Shown: piece by piece, positions 1 through 8,211 of the stretch | Position numbering within the stretch: the first letter of the stretch is position 1 | Layout: each line of letters begins with the position of its first letter | NCBI RefSeq assembly: GCF_002161235.1 | Contig: NZ_NFHE01000022.1 | Location: forward strand, 1-41,804 | Source of the DNA: Pseudoflavonifractor sp. An85 | GTDB lineage: Bacteria > Bacillota > Clostridia > Oscillospirales > Oscillospiraceae | DNA: 41,804 nucleotides | Direction: 5' to 3' | Position numbers and translations under genes: made by a program | Notes under the pieces: generated by a model | Told to the model about the DNA's origin: nothing | Database searches by the model: none | What the model saw: only the letters and a program-made list of their open reading frames with translations

Positions 1-112
1 TAGCATATATGGGAATGGGAGTATTCCACCGTCCTATACCTCATCCCTGTAACTTATCCACCGTATCAGTTCATTATAAAAATCTTAGATTTTTGTCTTG
101 ACAACTGAGCCA

Positions 113-868
113 CTATACAGCTTGTACAACCATGCCATCTTTGTAATCTTCCAACATATGAATCGTTCCAGATGCAGGAGCCGTCACGACATATTTCTCC
201 TGACCACTTTTCAGGGCAGATAGCTGGGCATCGATCGAAGCAATTTGAGTTTGACTCTCCGCAATGTTGTTTTCTGCACTCTGTATGGCCGCATGATAAA
301 TTTCTGAAATTTTTGCGGAGTTCTTTTCTAATTCCACTTTGATCTGCTCATCGCTATACCCATAATCCTTGTATGAACTGACATCTACAGTGTTTTGAAC
401 TATCTGAGCCTTATATGCCTCATAGGTACTATAATATAGTGCATCCTCTGCGCTACTAGCGCTAAAATAATTCGTATCATCCTGAATGGACTCCACTAAC
501 TTCTCAAGCTGAGCAATCTTCGTCTCATAGACTGCCCGTGTTGCCGAAAGCTGCTCAACCTGCAAATCGTAATCTGTGCTGGCAATCGTGAACAACTCTT
601 CTCCCTCTTCCACTACAGCCCCCTCCTGCATATAGGAGTTCAGGATCGTTCCAGAATACGCCGGCATAACATAGTTTGCTTCCGAATTGGACACAGTTCC
701 CGTAGAGACAACTACATAAATCTTCGGCGCCTTTGTACTCCAAACGACAACGCCAAGCAAGGCAATTAAAACAATGAGTACAATGGCATATCCAAAGGGG
801 GGCAGATTCTTTTCAAACAAGATACGGCTGTCTCTCAATTCATTCAGACTTTTCACACCTTTAGCCAT
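113..868 (-). CDS. HlyD-like membrane fusion protein, truncated at the C-terminus
   Basis: Adaptor of the type that links a peptide-exporting ABC transporter to the cell envelope (HlyD/LcnD family). Residues about 24-46 form one membrane-spanning segment (FGYAIVLIVLIALLGVVVW), followed by the first half of a lipoyl/biotinyl-like domain (YSGTILNSYMQEGAVVEEGEELFTI), a charged helical hairpin (about 100-215) and the second lipoyl half (APASGTIHMLEDYKDGMVVQAV). The protein is 251 residues, and a full-length adaptor normally runs well beyond 350. It stops exactly where the second lipoyl half should continue, so the C-terminal beta-barrel region is absent. A short frame-shifted stretch follows and is soon closed by stops. 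The start ATG lies inside the last codons of the upstream gene (8-nt overlap), so translation is coupled. It probably serves the C39 exporter at 2854-5085. Family assignment is firm; function of the short form is uncertain. Confidence 0.8.
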   Translation of the reverse strand: MAKGVKSLNELRDSRILFEKNLPPFGYAIVLIVLIALLGVVVWSTKAPKIYVVVSTGTVSNSEANYVMPAYSGTILNSYMQEGAVVEEGEELFTIASTDYDLQVEQLSATRAVYETKIAQLEKLVESIQDDTNYFSASSAEDALYYSTYEAYKAQIVQNTVDVSSYKDYGYSDEQIKVELEKNSAKISEIYHAAIQSAENNIAESQTQIASIDAQLSALKSGQEKYVVTAPASGTIHMLEDYKDGMVVQAV

Positions 869-1325
869 AGGCCTTCTCCATAAAAATATCCGCTACTATA
901 TCCTCATTCTCTAGGTGGTTGACATAAACCGTGTAGCTGTTTCTAGTCACTTCAATCCCCTCTTCATAGGCATACACCGCTAGCTTTTGATATGCAACAT
1001 TCATCATGCTTTGCGGCCCCACAAAGCGTACATAAAGACAATTTGGTACTCGAAGTTCCGCTTCCATTGTGTATGGTGCTTCTGTTTTGTTAATATAGCC
1101 ACTGGCTTGGCGCAGTATCCGTAGATTCAAACCCACCTCACCATTTCCAGTTTCCACTACCCCTGTATATTGCACCATAGGGCCAACAGGTTGACACCCT
1201 TTGGCTTTAATGTAGTTATCCATTTTTTCCAAGAAGGCCATGTCCTGCACATCTTCAGGATTCAGATTAGCAATCAAAACATTGGTCAATTTTAGAGTTT
1301 TGTTGCTGATTTGTAATTTCGGCAT
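861..1325 (-). CDS. Small unknown protein, possible GyrI/DUF5085-like fold
   Basis: A 154-residue soluble protein with no signal or membrane segment. I chose the ATG giving MPKLQISN because AAAGGG lies about 9 nt upstream; an in-frame start 27 nt earlier has no such site. The pattern of an N-terminal strand, a GPMVQYTG turn, LRV..CLYVRFVGP in the middle and a closing YTVYVN strand resembles the duplicated beta-alpha-beta-beta fold of GyrI/AraC-effector proteins and the small DUF5085 proteins of Gram-positive secretion loci. That is a resemblance by eye only. It is co-transcribed with, and overlaps, the HlyD-like gene, and follows the putative bacteriocin genes after a 534-nt gap, so a role in peptide export or immunity is possible. 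No function is assigned. Confidence 0.6.
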   Translation of the reverse strand: MPKLQISNKTLKLTNVLIANLNPEDVQDMAFLEKMDNYIKAKGCQPVGPMVQYTGVVETGNGEVGLNLRILRQASGYINKTEAPYTMEAELRVPNCLYVRFVGPQSMMNVAYQKLAVYAYEEGIEVTRNSYTVYVNHLENEDIVADIFMEKAYG

Positions 1326-1859
1326 GAAAAACGCCCTTTCTTTTTTGCGCAAAAATTTTCACTGATATTAAACATAAAACCAATTTCTTTGGGGAGAGTC
1401 TCTTATTTCTGCTTGATCTCTAGTTCACCTATAACACAAAAAAGTTACCATCTATAAAGAAACTACAAATCCCAATTTGGTGGGCAATGTGTAAAAGATA
1501 ATTTTACGGAAATGTTCTAAACAGAAATATTTGATATATTCTGGGTGTTAGCGCCCAGCAGAAACAGTCCTTTTGGGGTGGGGCTATTTCAGCCGGGCCC
1601 GAACATAGGCACAGTCTCTACTCATAAAAGGTCTGTTGAAACATCGAAAAATCTCTTGATTTGACCAGAACATGTAAAGCTCTAGCTTTGCCTACAAGAA
1701 TACTTGCAGGCAAAGCCAGCTTTTTATACGACTCCAACTGAACTACTGCATATGTGTCAACCATTAGCCCGAGCAATCAATCTTGAAGTCTTAATCTTGC
1801 TTACTTTTCAGTAGAGCATTTTTCAACTAGACTTACTTGCGTTCAAGTCAGAATAACTT
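1326..1859. other. 534-nt gap between bacteriocin cluster genes
   Basis: No convincing gene on either strand. The stretch holds a strong hairpin at 1685-1716 (annotated separately) and a smaller one around 1551-1568 (CTGGG..CCCAG). It is AT-rich toward 1326 and presumably carries the promoter of the 861-1325/HlyD pair on the minus strand. I could not identify a clear -35/-10 pair or AgrA-type repeat. Confidence 0.5.
1685..1716. terminator. Hairpin in the 1326-1859 gap
   Basis: GCTTTGCCTACAAG (1685-1698) pairs with CTTGCAGGCAAAGC (1703-1716) over a 4-nt loop with one mismatch, followed on the plus strand by a T-run (1718-1724). It could end the minus-strand transcript of 1860-5085 or stop plus-strand read-in. 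The better U-tract is on the plus strand. Confidence 0.6.
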
Positions 1860-2354
1860 CTATCGTTTTTTTCTATTTGGTGCATTTCGAAAAAATCGAC
1901 TCACAAAAAAAACAAGTTGACCATATGAAACAACAACAACACCTATTAAATAGGGATAGCCCAGTTCAAAACAATCTTTCATCTGCAGTACCAGCACATA
2001 AATATCTACAACAAGTAAAAAACTTGAAACTGCAAGCAGTATTTTTTCAGCTATAAAGAACCACTTAGATTCCAGGATTTGCTGGATATTCCCTTTTTCT
2101 TGTTCTGAATACATATTACGGACATAAAAAACGTAGGAAAACAGAAAATACGCCGCATATGCGCAAAACAAAATCAACGGGACACCCCAAATGGACTTTT
2201 CAAATATTGCAAATATAACTGAAAACACAAAATGTACACAAAGCCAGAGTACAACATGGTAAAAGACTGTTTTCTTGTTAAATGTGAATACAGCATGGTA
2301 ATACGGCAACAAAAGGAAAAAAACCATGCTCAACCAGACAATTCCATCAATCAT
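1860..2354 (-). CDS. Four-helix membrane protein, putative bacteriocin immunity protein
   Basis: A 164-residue, strongly hydrophobic protein with about four membrane helices (near 4-22, 32-52, 56-78 and 104-126, with a further hydrophobic stretch near 135-155) and a basic C-terminus (RNAPNRKKR). I recognise no family. Its start ATG is 2 nt after the stop of the double-glycine-leader peptide gene, so the two are co-translated. Placement directly behind a peptide bacteriocin gene and its C39 exporter is the usual position for a dedicated immunity protein, which are often small unrelated membrane proteins. The immunity role rests on position alone. An accessory export subunit is the main alternative. 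Confidence 0.65.
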   Translation of the reverse strand: MIDGIVWLSMVFFLLLPYYHAVFTFNKKTVFYHVVLWLCVHFVFSVIFAIFEKSIWGVPLILFCAYAAYFLFSYVFYVRNMYSEQEKGNIQQILESKWFFIAEKILLAVSSFLLVVDIYVLVLQMKDCFELGYPYLIGVVVVSYGQLVFFVSRFFRNAPNRKKR

Positions 2355-2356
2355 AT

Positions 2357-2767
2357 TCAGAAAAGCTTAACCTTGCTAAAATAAATTTGTTTGTCTGCCT
2401 TCCCGTCAGATCTGTCAAGCCAATTAGCAACTACTCCTCCTACGCTTCCCGTAGCAACATCCAGGATCATACTTAATCCACGTCCAACAATGAGATTAGC
2501 TATCCTAGCGGAAGTCCAGGACAACAAAGCATCGACAAGCGTTCTCTTAAATTTTTCCTTCCCCGCTTTTATCACCTGACGTACTAGCCCAAGAGTTCCG
2601 CCTCCGAATGCTGCGTTAACGGCCATATCAATTCCGTGTTTAACAGCATAGTATGCCACCGTCTGTCCAATACCACCGCCGTCCACATAAGTCATTTCTT
2701 CAACGTCCATCAGAGTGTAGCTGCTGGGGAACTTCATGGCACAAGTGCCGTTTGCGTAAGTATTCAT
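2357..2767 (-). CDS. Large double-glycine-leader peptide (putative bacteriocin precursor)
   Basis: A 136-residue precursor. The N-terminus (residues 1-31) ends in LMDVEEMTYVDGG, the classic double-glycine leader: hydrophobic positions, acidic residues and Gly-Gly at 30-31 before the cut. Mature product would be about 105 residues, beginning GIGQTVAYYAV, Gly/Ala/Val-rich with amphipathic helices and a basic tail, longer than typical class II bacteriocins (30-70 residues). The start is set by AAAGGAGGTAAGTAC directly before ATG. The upstream neighbour (2854-5085) carries the C39 peptidase that cuts such leaders; the downstream neighbour is a probable immunity protein. Antibacterial activity is inferred; a signalling or other secreted peptide is the alternative. 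Cys9 sits in the leader and there is no Cys in the mature part. Confidence 0.75.
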   Translation of the reverse strand: MNTYANGTCAMKFPSSYTLMDVEEMTYVDGGGIGQTVAYYAVKHGIDMAVNAAFGGGTLGLVRQVIKAGKEKFKRTLVDALLSWTSARIANLIVGRGLSMILDVATGSVGGVVANWLDRSDGKADKQIYFSKVKLF

Positions 2768-2853
2768 GTACTTACCTCCTTTTTGATTTTCTTTTCCAGT
2801 TACGGAAAGCCGGAAAAGTAATTTATATTATCGTCTCCGTTCACGATAATATC

Positions 2854-5085
2854 TCAGTAACTAATCTCATCTTCCTCTGATATATCGGGCAGGCAAGACA
2901 TTTCCTCTTCCACATCTTCAGGCATGAAATTGCCCTGCTGCAATTCCCAAAGCTGATAATACTCTCCTTGTTTTTCCAGCAGTTCCTCGTGGCTGCCCTG
3001 CTCTACAATCTCACCGTTATCCAACATGATAATCAGATCACAGTTCTTTACCGTAGCCAATCGGTGGGCAATAATCAGCATGGATTTTTCTCTAAATTTA
3101 TTGTATATCATATGAAAGATAATGTTCTCTGTGCCAAAGTCTAAATTACTGGTAGACTCATCCAATATGTAAAACTCATTCTTTTTCAAAAACGCTCTTG
3201 CCAGCGCAATACGCTGTTTTTCGCCACCAGATAATCCATTCCCCGCTTCCTCCAAGAAAGTGAAGTACTGCATGGGGAGTTTACGGATAAAATCATGAGC
3301 ATCTGCGGCCTTCGCCGCCTCCTTGACTTCGTCCAATGTGGCGGTCATACGGGAAACACGGATGTTATCATAGATACTCTTGGAAAATAACTCAATATTT
3401 TGTGGTACATAAGAAATCGCCCGTCTTAGAGATTCGTTGGTATATTCCTGAATATCAATACCGTCAATGGTTATTTCTCCCTCTTCTGGCTCATAGTACT
3501 TCAACAGAAGTTTGGCAATTGTGGATTTTCCACTTCCACTGCTTCCCACCAGCGCCACTTTTTTCCCTCTGGGGATGGTGAAAGATACATTCTTTAACAC
3601 AGGCTTGCGGTTTCCATATCGGAATGTAACGTTTTTGAAAACAATATCTCCCTCTGCTGAAGAAAGAGACTGGTAGGAATCCCTGCTGTTCTCACCCTGC
3701 TCTTGCTCATAGTCCAAAATCTCCGCAATGCGTTTCATGGAAATATTGGCTTCCTGAATGGAAAGTTGCAAACTAACCAGCCTGCTGACCGGATCCATAA
3801 AATAGGCCGCTAGCGTCATAAACGCCATCATCGCACCTAGAGTCAACTCGCCGTTGATGACTTGCATGATGCCGGAATAGGTAAGGAACAAGTTGCCTGC
3901 TGTGGACACCAGAGATGAAATCGTTCCCTGAATAATAGATAGTTTGCTTTCCCTTATGCCCACTCGCAGCGATTTGATATACTCTCGTTCGATACTCTCC
4001 AGTTCCGTATCCTCGTTGGCATTGCCCTTAATAGTCTCTACAGCCCGTAGGCCCTCGATAATTTGTGAATTAAGCGCAGACGACTGCTGCATTTGCTCCT
4101 CATTGATTTTTTTATAGGGTTCCTTGAAAATAAAAACCAACATGACACTTATAACCGTCATGAATAGGATAACAGCAAACAGCGACAGGTTCATACGGAA
4201 CAAAGTTACACCCGTAATCAGTGCCATCGCAATATCAATAATCAGCGTTAACGCAATGTTGGTAAATACATCCTTAATGGTAAACGCATCCGAGAAGCGA
4301 GTCGTAATATCACCAGTCTTTCGAGTGGAAAAAAATTTCATGGGCAGATGGTAGATATGTTTGAAATATCCCAACATCAACGGTATATCAATCTTTATAG
4401 ACAGGTATATCATCATCCACTGTCGCACAAAGCTCAAAACCGTTTGTGTAACTGCAATGCCCACAAAAACTAAAATTAACATCCTCAGCGCATCCGTCTG
4501 TCGATAAGGCAATATTTCATCGTAAATGATGCTATTGAACAGAGACGATACAATGCCTAGAACAGTCAACAACAAAGATGCTATAATACCATAAATAAAA
4601 AGTTTCTTTTGTGGCAACAACAGGCCCATGTAACGCTGGAATACCGATTTGCCCCGTTCTTTCCCAGCAACAAAGTCCTGATTAGGAGTCAAAAGCAACA
4701 AAACTCCTGTAAATCCCTTGTAGAATTCATCAACTGTTACACGAATCAAATCTTTTGCCGGATCTCCAATAATTACATGATCTTTTGAAATCTTAAAAAT
4801 GACTACAAAATGTGTCAGGCCCTCTTTAGTAATTACATTAGCAATGCATGGAAGGGTAAAGTCACTCATAAACCCTTCCTTGTCTATGCGTATCGCTTGG
4901 GAAATAAACCCCAATTGCTCAGCACATTTACCGAGTCCAATAAGATTCGTCCCTTTTAAATCGGTCCCCATCATGTCCCGCAGGCGGGTGATAGTAGTTT
5001 CCTTACGATAATGCAGGCAAATCATTGCCAAACAAGCCGCAGCACAATCCGTTGCATCATGTTGCTTGATGTATGTGTATCTCAC
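2854..5085 (-). CDS. Peptidase-containing ABC transporter (C39 bacteriocin exporter)
   Basis: A 743-residue exporter that trims double-glycine leaders and pumps the peptide out. An N-terminal C39 cysteine peptidase (about 1-130) shows the catalytic Cys in QHDATDCAAAC, His in LTHFVVIF and Asp in IIGDPAKD. A six-helix ABC membrane domain (about 155-440) follows, then a nucleotide-binding domain with Walker A GSSGSGKST, signature LSGGEKQRIALARA, Walker B FYILDESTSNLD and switch His in IAHRL. Length matches the family (about 700-750). I place the start at the GTG at 5083-5085 (VRYTYIKQHD) because GGAGG lies 5 nt before it; an in-frame ATG 39 nt upstream lacks a ribosome site. It is first in the operon with the leader peptide (87 nt downstream) and follows agrD, so it is probably quorum-controlled. 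Confidence 0.93.
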   Translation of the reverse strand: MRYTYIKQHDATDCAAACLAMICLHYRKETTITRLRDMMGTDLKGTNLIGLGKCAEQLGFISQAIRIDKEGFMSDFTLPCIANVITKEGLTHFVVIFKISKDHVIIGDPAKDLIRVTVDEFYKGFTGVLLLLTPNQDFVAGKERGKSVFQRYMGLLLPQKKLFIYGIIASLLLTVLGIVSSLFNSIIYDEILPYRQTDALRMLILVFVGIAVTQTVLSFVRQWMMIYLSIKIDIPLMLGYFKHIYHLPMKFFSTRKTGDITTRFSDAFTIKDVFTNIALTLIIDIAMALITGVTLFRMNLSLFAVILFMTVISVMLVFIFKEPYKKINEEQMQQSSALNSQIIEGLRAVETIKGNANEDTELESIEREYIKSLRVGIRESKLSIIQGTISSLVSTAGNLFLTYSGIMQVINGELTLGAMMAFMTLAAYFMDPVSRLVSLQLSIQEANISMKRIAEILDYEQEQGENSRDSYQSLSSAEGDIVFKNVTFRYGNRKPVLKNVSFTIPRGKKVALVGSSGSGKSTIAKLLLKYYEPEEGEITIDGIDIQEYTNESLRRAISYVPQNIELFSKSIYDNIRVSRMTATLDEVKEAAKAADAHDFIRKLPMQYFTFLEEAGNGLSGGEKQRIALARAFLKKNEFYILDESTSNLDFGTENIIFHMIYNKFREKSMLIIAHRLATVKNCDLIIMLDNGEIVEQGSHEELLEKQGEYYQLWELQQGNFMPEDVEEEMSCLPDISEEDEISY

Positions 5086-5282
5086 GTTACCTCCGTTCTG
5101 CGCCCGTCTCCTAGGTAAATGCATAATCTACCATTTAGTCTTAAACTTGTGCGATCATTGTTACATAATCTGACTCAAAATGAGCCTGTTTAGATCTACG
5201 TCATCCCGTTTACACCAGGTGCCCCACAGAGAATCCTTTTCCATTTTTCATACCTTACTCGGACGTAGTGCTGCAACTACCT

Positions 5283-5444
5283 TTAATTATCGCATTTTTC
5301 AGAAATTCCTTTTCCCCTCTCCGGACGGACTGGTTGATAAAAAATAGTAGCACATCGAGGCGGCCATTCATACAATTCAACATCAATGAAATTATTCAGC
5401 ACCTTTTTGACCATTTTTTCGACTTTTTGTTCCTTCTTCTGCAT
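5283..5444 (-). CDS. agrD: AgrD-like autoinducing peptide precursor
   Basis: A 53-residue precursor of a cyclic thiolactone signal. The N-terminus (MQKKEQKVEKMVKKVLNNFI) is an amphipathic basic helix, the core is ELYEWPPRCATIF, and the C-terminal recognition tail is YQPVRPE, close to the conserved YQP..PE tail of clostridial and staphylococcal AgrD proteins. The only Cys lies five residues before the expected AgrB cleavage point, so the ring should be Cys-Ala-Thr-Ile-Phe with an N-terminal tail. The ATG at 5442-5444 has GGGAGG 7 nt upstream; the longer in-frame reading from 5474 is not needed. It overlaps the 3' end of agrB by 53 nt, as expected for a coupled pair. Confidence 0.88.
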   Translation of the reverse strand: MQKKEQKVEKMVKKVLNNFIDVELYEWPPRCATIFYQPVRPERGKGISEKCDN

Positions 5445-6009
5445 TGTTCTTCCTCCCTTTAGGTATATATGCAATCAAAAGCATTGTTGCAGCCATTACA
5501 TAGCCGAGCAATGCTCCAGCTGCCAAATATTCAAAACCACAAATATATAAAACGCTAATAACTACCGATAGCTGAACAGAAGACTTCTTTGCACTAGCTG
5601 CACATGCCGCAACCTCTTTGCCGGATAACACCATGTTCGGATGATTATATGGTGCAAGCGACCAAATTAATGCTCCTGACACTAACAAGAGAATTGTACA
5701 GCTAATCGGAGTCAAAAACTGCGAAAGGAGACCAAGAAAGACACTCTCAGAAATAACAGACCAGAAAAGGCACTTAATAAAACTGCTTGCATGTACTCCG
5801 TTGGTATATCTACGTATTTTGAAAAAGCCGAAATAAAAGGCGATTGTTTCTGGCAAAGATGAAATCATTGTACCAATCAAAAGAAGAGGTATCAGTGCCG
5901 TCAGGGATGTGATCCTTTTTTCCAAAGCATACTGTAACCATGGGGCTTTTTCTGCTGTAATATATCCTCGGTCAATACATCCTGTAACAAACGCTTCAAC
6001 CTTCTTCAT
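5392..6009 (-). CDS. agrB: AgrB-like peptide-processing membrane protease
   Basis: A 205-residue polytopic membrane protein that cuts the AgrD tail and closes the thiolactone ring. The catalytic pair is visible as His and Cys in RRYTNGVHASSFIKC, the same spacing as in Staphylococcus AgrB (His77/Cys84). Hydrophobic segments follow, and the C-terminus is highly charged (GRKNNAEEGTKSRKNG). The start is supported by GGGAGG upstream (TGGGAGGCACACT-ATG). A -10-like TACAAT lies on the minus strand around 6033-6038, so agrBD likely has its own promoter after the agrC terminator. The family assignment is strong. Confidence 0.92.
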   Translation of the reverse strand: MKKVEAFVTGCIDRGYITAEKAPWLQYALEKRITSLTALIPLLLIGTMISSLPETIAFYFGFFKIRRYTNGVHASSFIKCLFWSVISESVFLGLLSQFLTPISCTILLLVSGALIWSLAPYNHPNMVLSGKEVAACAASAKKSSVQLSVVISVLYICGFEYLAAGALLGYVMAATMLLIAYIPKGRKNNAEEGTKSRKNGQKGAE

Positions 6010-6103
6010 AGTGTGCCTCCCATTTTTTCATATTGTACCATCTTATGTTATCAAGTTCATTAGTTTCGACATAACTGCTATTTTTTTGACGCAAAAGCGA
6101 AAA

Positions 6104-6136
6104 ACGGGAGAGAACCAGTTTCTGGTACTCTCCCGT
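6104..6136 (-). terminator. Terminator after agrC
   Basis: On the minus strand ACGGGAGAGTACCAG pairs with CTGGTTCTCTCCCGT, followed by TTTTCG. It lies 22 nt past the agrC stop and separates agrAC from agrBD, so the two halves of the system are separately transcribed. Confidence 0.85.
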
Positions 6137-6157
6137 GGGGCAATATCAAATACGAAT

Positions 6158-7453
6158 CTATTTTTCTTCATAAGGTAGATTTATGATTTCAGCAGCAAAT
6201 TGGAACCACCCATCCTGATAGGTAAAGGTATACTCCGCTTGAAGCTGCTCCAACGTATATACAACAGCACTCAATCCATAACCATGCTCCGGAGATTGTT
6301 TTGCACTCGGAGGCAGTTTCCCCTCCTCAATCGCCACAGGTAGGGATGTGTTGCGTATAGAAATATATAAGGCCTCCTCCTGCAAAATACAACATACAAT
6401 TTCCTTGTCCCCATCTAACCGCTGACAAGCTTCTATGGCATTGTCCAGCAGATTGGACAGCAGCACTACCAGGGTATCCGTTGGAATGGAAATAGCTGAC
6501 AGATCATTGACCTTCACCGTCATATTAACACTCTGTCCCTGGGCATATTGATGCTTCTGATTCAGAATCACATCAAAAACAGGGTGGTTGGAGCGAATAT
6601 TGAATGTTTTCAGGGACCGGTTATTGTGCAGCCGCTTCAGATAGTCCTGGGCCGTGGAATATTCCTCCTGATCCATTAGATCTTGCAGTGCCTGTATATG
6701 ACGTTGAAATTCATGGGTGGATTTTCTCTGAATTTGATAGTTTTTCTCCAGTGCATGAAAATTATCTGTTTGAAATGCAATTTGCTGCCTGAGCAAATGA
6801 ACCTCCTGGTCTTTTGCCACAGCTTTCTCCATGCCATCAATCACAAAAAGAATTGCAATATTGGAAATAATCAGAACAATACTAAAGACAACCACACGCA
6901 TGGAAATATCCTGTTCGCCAGGATAGCTAAATATCATGAACAGAAAAATGACAACACTAATTGCTGGAAAAAGAATGGTTAAACCGAGCCATTTTCCTTG
7001 CATTTTGAGATTGATTTTCTTTTTTCGGATTTGAAGCAGCAGCCAGGCAAGAAAGCAAGCAAGAAACTTGTCAATAGTTATCACAGTGGTATACATCCAC
7101 TTCATCCAAACTAAGGAGTCAAGTGTAATGTCCAATAATACACAGACTCCATAAGGAAATAATGTATCTATGGAGATTACCAGAACATAGCATATCAAAG
7201 ACAGAAAACCGTGGGATAGGATCTTTCCTTTGTAATACACAAAGGAAGCGGCAGTATATAACCCCAGAATGCACACCTGCCTTAAAATATTGTTAAGTTC
7301 AGAATAAGCCAGGAGGAGCATCAAGATCCAGATAGCTACAACAATCACGGTTTGAGCCTTCCCTTTATTGCGCTTTTCCAAAAAGGCCCCATTAAAGAAG
7401 ATACAACACAAGAACTCCGCACTGACCCATATCATACTAATCAGATATTCCAT
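6158..7453 (-). CDS. agrC: AgrC-like sensor histidine kinase (GHKL)
   Basis: A 431-residue membrane receptor for the cyclic peptide made by AgrBD. About six N-terminal membrane helices (residues 1-200) are followed by a coiled dimerisation helix with the phospho-acceptor His in KSTHEFQRHIQALQDLM, and a GHKL ATP-binding domain with N-box LLSNLLDNAIEAC and a C-terminal glycine motif (EHGYGLSAV). The sensor-kinase HPK10 layout fits AgrC and related quorum receptors. The start is the ATG at 7451-7453, which overlaps the TGA of the response regulator (ATGA) and has AAGGGTGG 6 nt upstream. It is the second gene of an agrA-agrC operon and ends at a terminator. Confidence 0.9.
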   Translation of the reverse strand: MEYLISMIWVSAEFLCCIFFNGAFLEKRNKGKAQTVIVVAIWILMLLLAYSELNNILRQVCILGLYTAASFVYYKGKILSHGFLSLICYVLVISIDTLFPYGVCVLLDITLDSLVWMKWMYTTVITIDKFLACFLAWLLLQIRKKKINLKMQGKWLGLTILFPAISVVIFLFMIFSYPGEQDISMRVVVFSIVLIISNIAILFVIDGMEKAVAKDQEVHLLRQQIAFQTDNFHALEKNYQIQRKSTHEFQRHIQALQDLMDQEEYSTAQDYLKRLHNNRSLKTFNIRSNHPVFDVILNQKHQYAQGQSVNMTVKVNDLSAISIPTDTLVVLLSNLLDNAIEACQRLDGDKEIVCCILQEEALYISIRNTSLPVAIEEGKLPPSAKQSPEHGYGLSAVVYTLEQLQAEYTFTYQDGWFQFAAEIINLPYEEK

Positions 7454-8178
7454 CAATGCCACCCTTTCCACAGAAGATATTTCTTCTTATTTTTCGAATA
7501 AGCCTTTTCCCCAACTCTAAGGGTAATTCCATAAGTCAGGGTCGCTTCCCGGCATTGAAATCTCTTGATGTACTTCATGTTGACCAAATAGCTTTTATGA
7601 ATCCGCAAAAAACCCTGAGAGTCCAATTTTTCTTCCAGGTCAGATAAAGAAGCGTAAAAGCTGTATGTTTTACAACTTTCTATAGACGTTGCGTCCCGCA
7701 CAAAAGCGGTCACACTGTGCTGTTGCACTTCTAGGTAAAGAATATCATCCAGAGGCAGTGCAACGATTTCTCTTTCACATTGTATTTGCAGGGTTTCCTT
7801 ATTTCGTTGTTGCAACGCCAATTGAAAGGCTGTTTTTAAATTTTCCACAAGATCCCGCTTCAGTACATATCGAAACGCCTGCACCTCATACCCCTCCGGT
7901 GCATACTCTATAAAATTGGTCACAAAAATGATCACAGCATCACTATGGAGCGTTCGTAGCTGTCTTGCGATATCCATCCCATTGTAAGAGGTGTTTTCAA
8001 AGTCGATATCCAGCAATGCAATATCGCAACCGGCTAGGGTATCACGACTAATTTTCCTGGCATCTGTGAAAGCTTGAATTTCTACTTTGGTCTGGAAATC
8101 CGCCAGCACCTCTTCCACAATGGTTTTCATTTTACTTAGCATATTATAGTCGTCGTCGCAAATTAAGATATGAAGCAT
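7453..8178 (-). CDS. agrA: AgrA-like LytTR response regulator
   Basis: A 241-residue DNA-binding regulator. The receiver domain (1-120) shows acidic DDD near residue 8 (ILICDDDYN), the phospho-Asp in CDIALLDIDF, Thr in VIIFVTNF and Lys in FRYVLKRD. The C-terminal LytTR domain (about 135-235) shows the typical FLRIHKSYLVNMKYIKRF. It should activate the agrBD and exporter promoters when phosphorylated by AgrC. I chose the ATG at 8176-8178 because AGGGGAA lies upstream; an in-frame TTG two codons earlier is less likely. Gene order (agrA before agrC) is reversed relative to Staphylococcus agrBDCA. Confidence 0.9.
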   Translation of the reverse strand: MLHILICDDDYNMLSKMKTIVEEVLADFQTKVEIQAFTDARKISRDTLAGCDIALLDIDFENTSYNGMDIARQLRTLHSDAVIIFVTNFIEYAPEGYEVQAFRYVLKRDLVENLKTAFQLALQQRNKETLQIQCEREIVALPLDDILYLEVQQHSVTAFVRDATSIESCKTYSFYASLSDLEEKLDSQGFLRIHKSYLVNMKYIKRFQCREATLTYGITLRVGEKAYSKNKKKYLLWKGWH

Positions 8179-8211
8179 AAGCAATTCCCCTGTTCCACTG
8201 TTTTCCTTTTA

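Noticed and set aside
1440-1560. AgrA-type direct repeats upstream of the 861-1325 gene
   Set aside because: I looked for LytTR half-sites on the minus strand and found none that fit the consensus convincingly.
5209-5250. 13-codon ORF (MKNGKGFSVGHLV) between agrD and the exporter
   Set aside because: Too short to judge; only a poor ribosome site, and it could be chance in a 197-nt leader.
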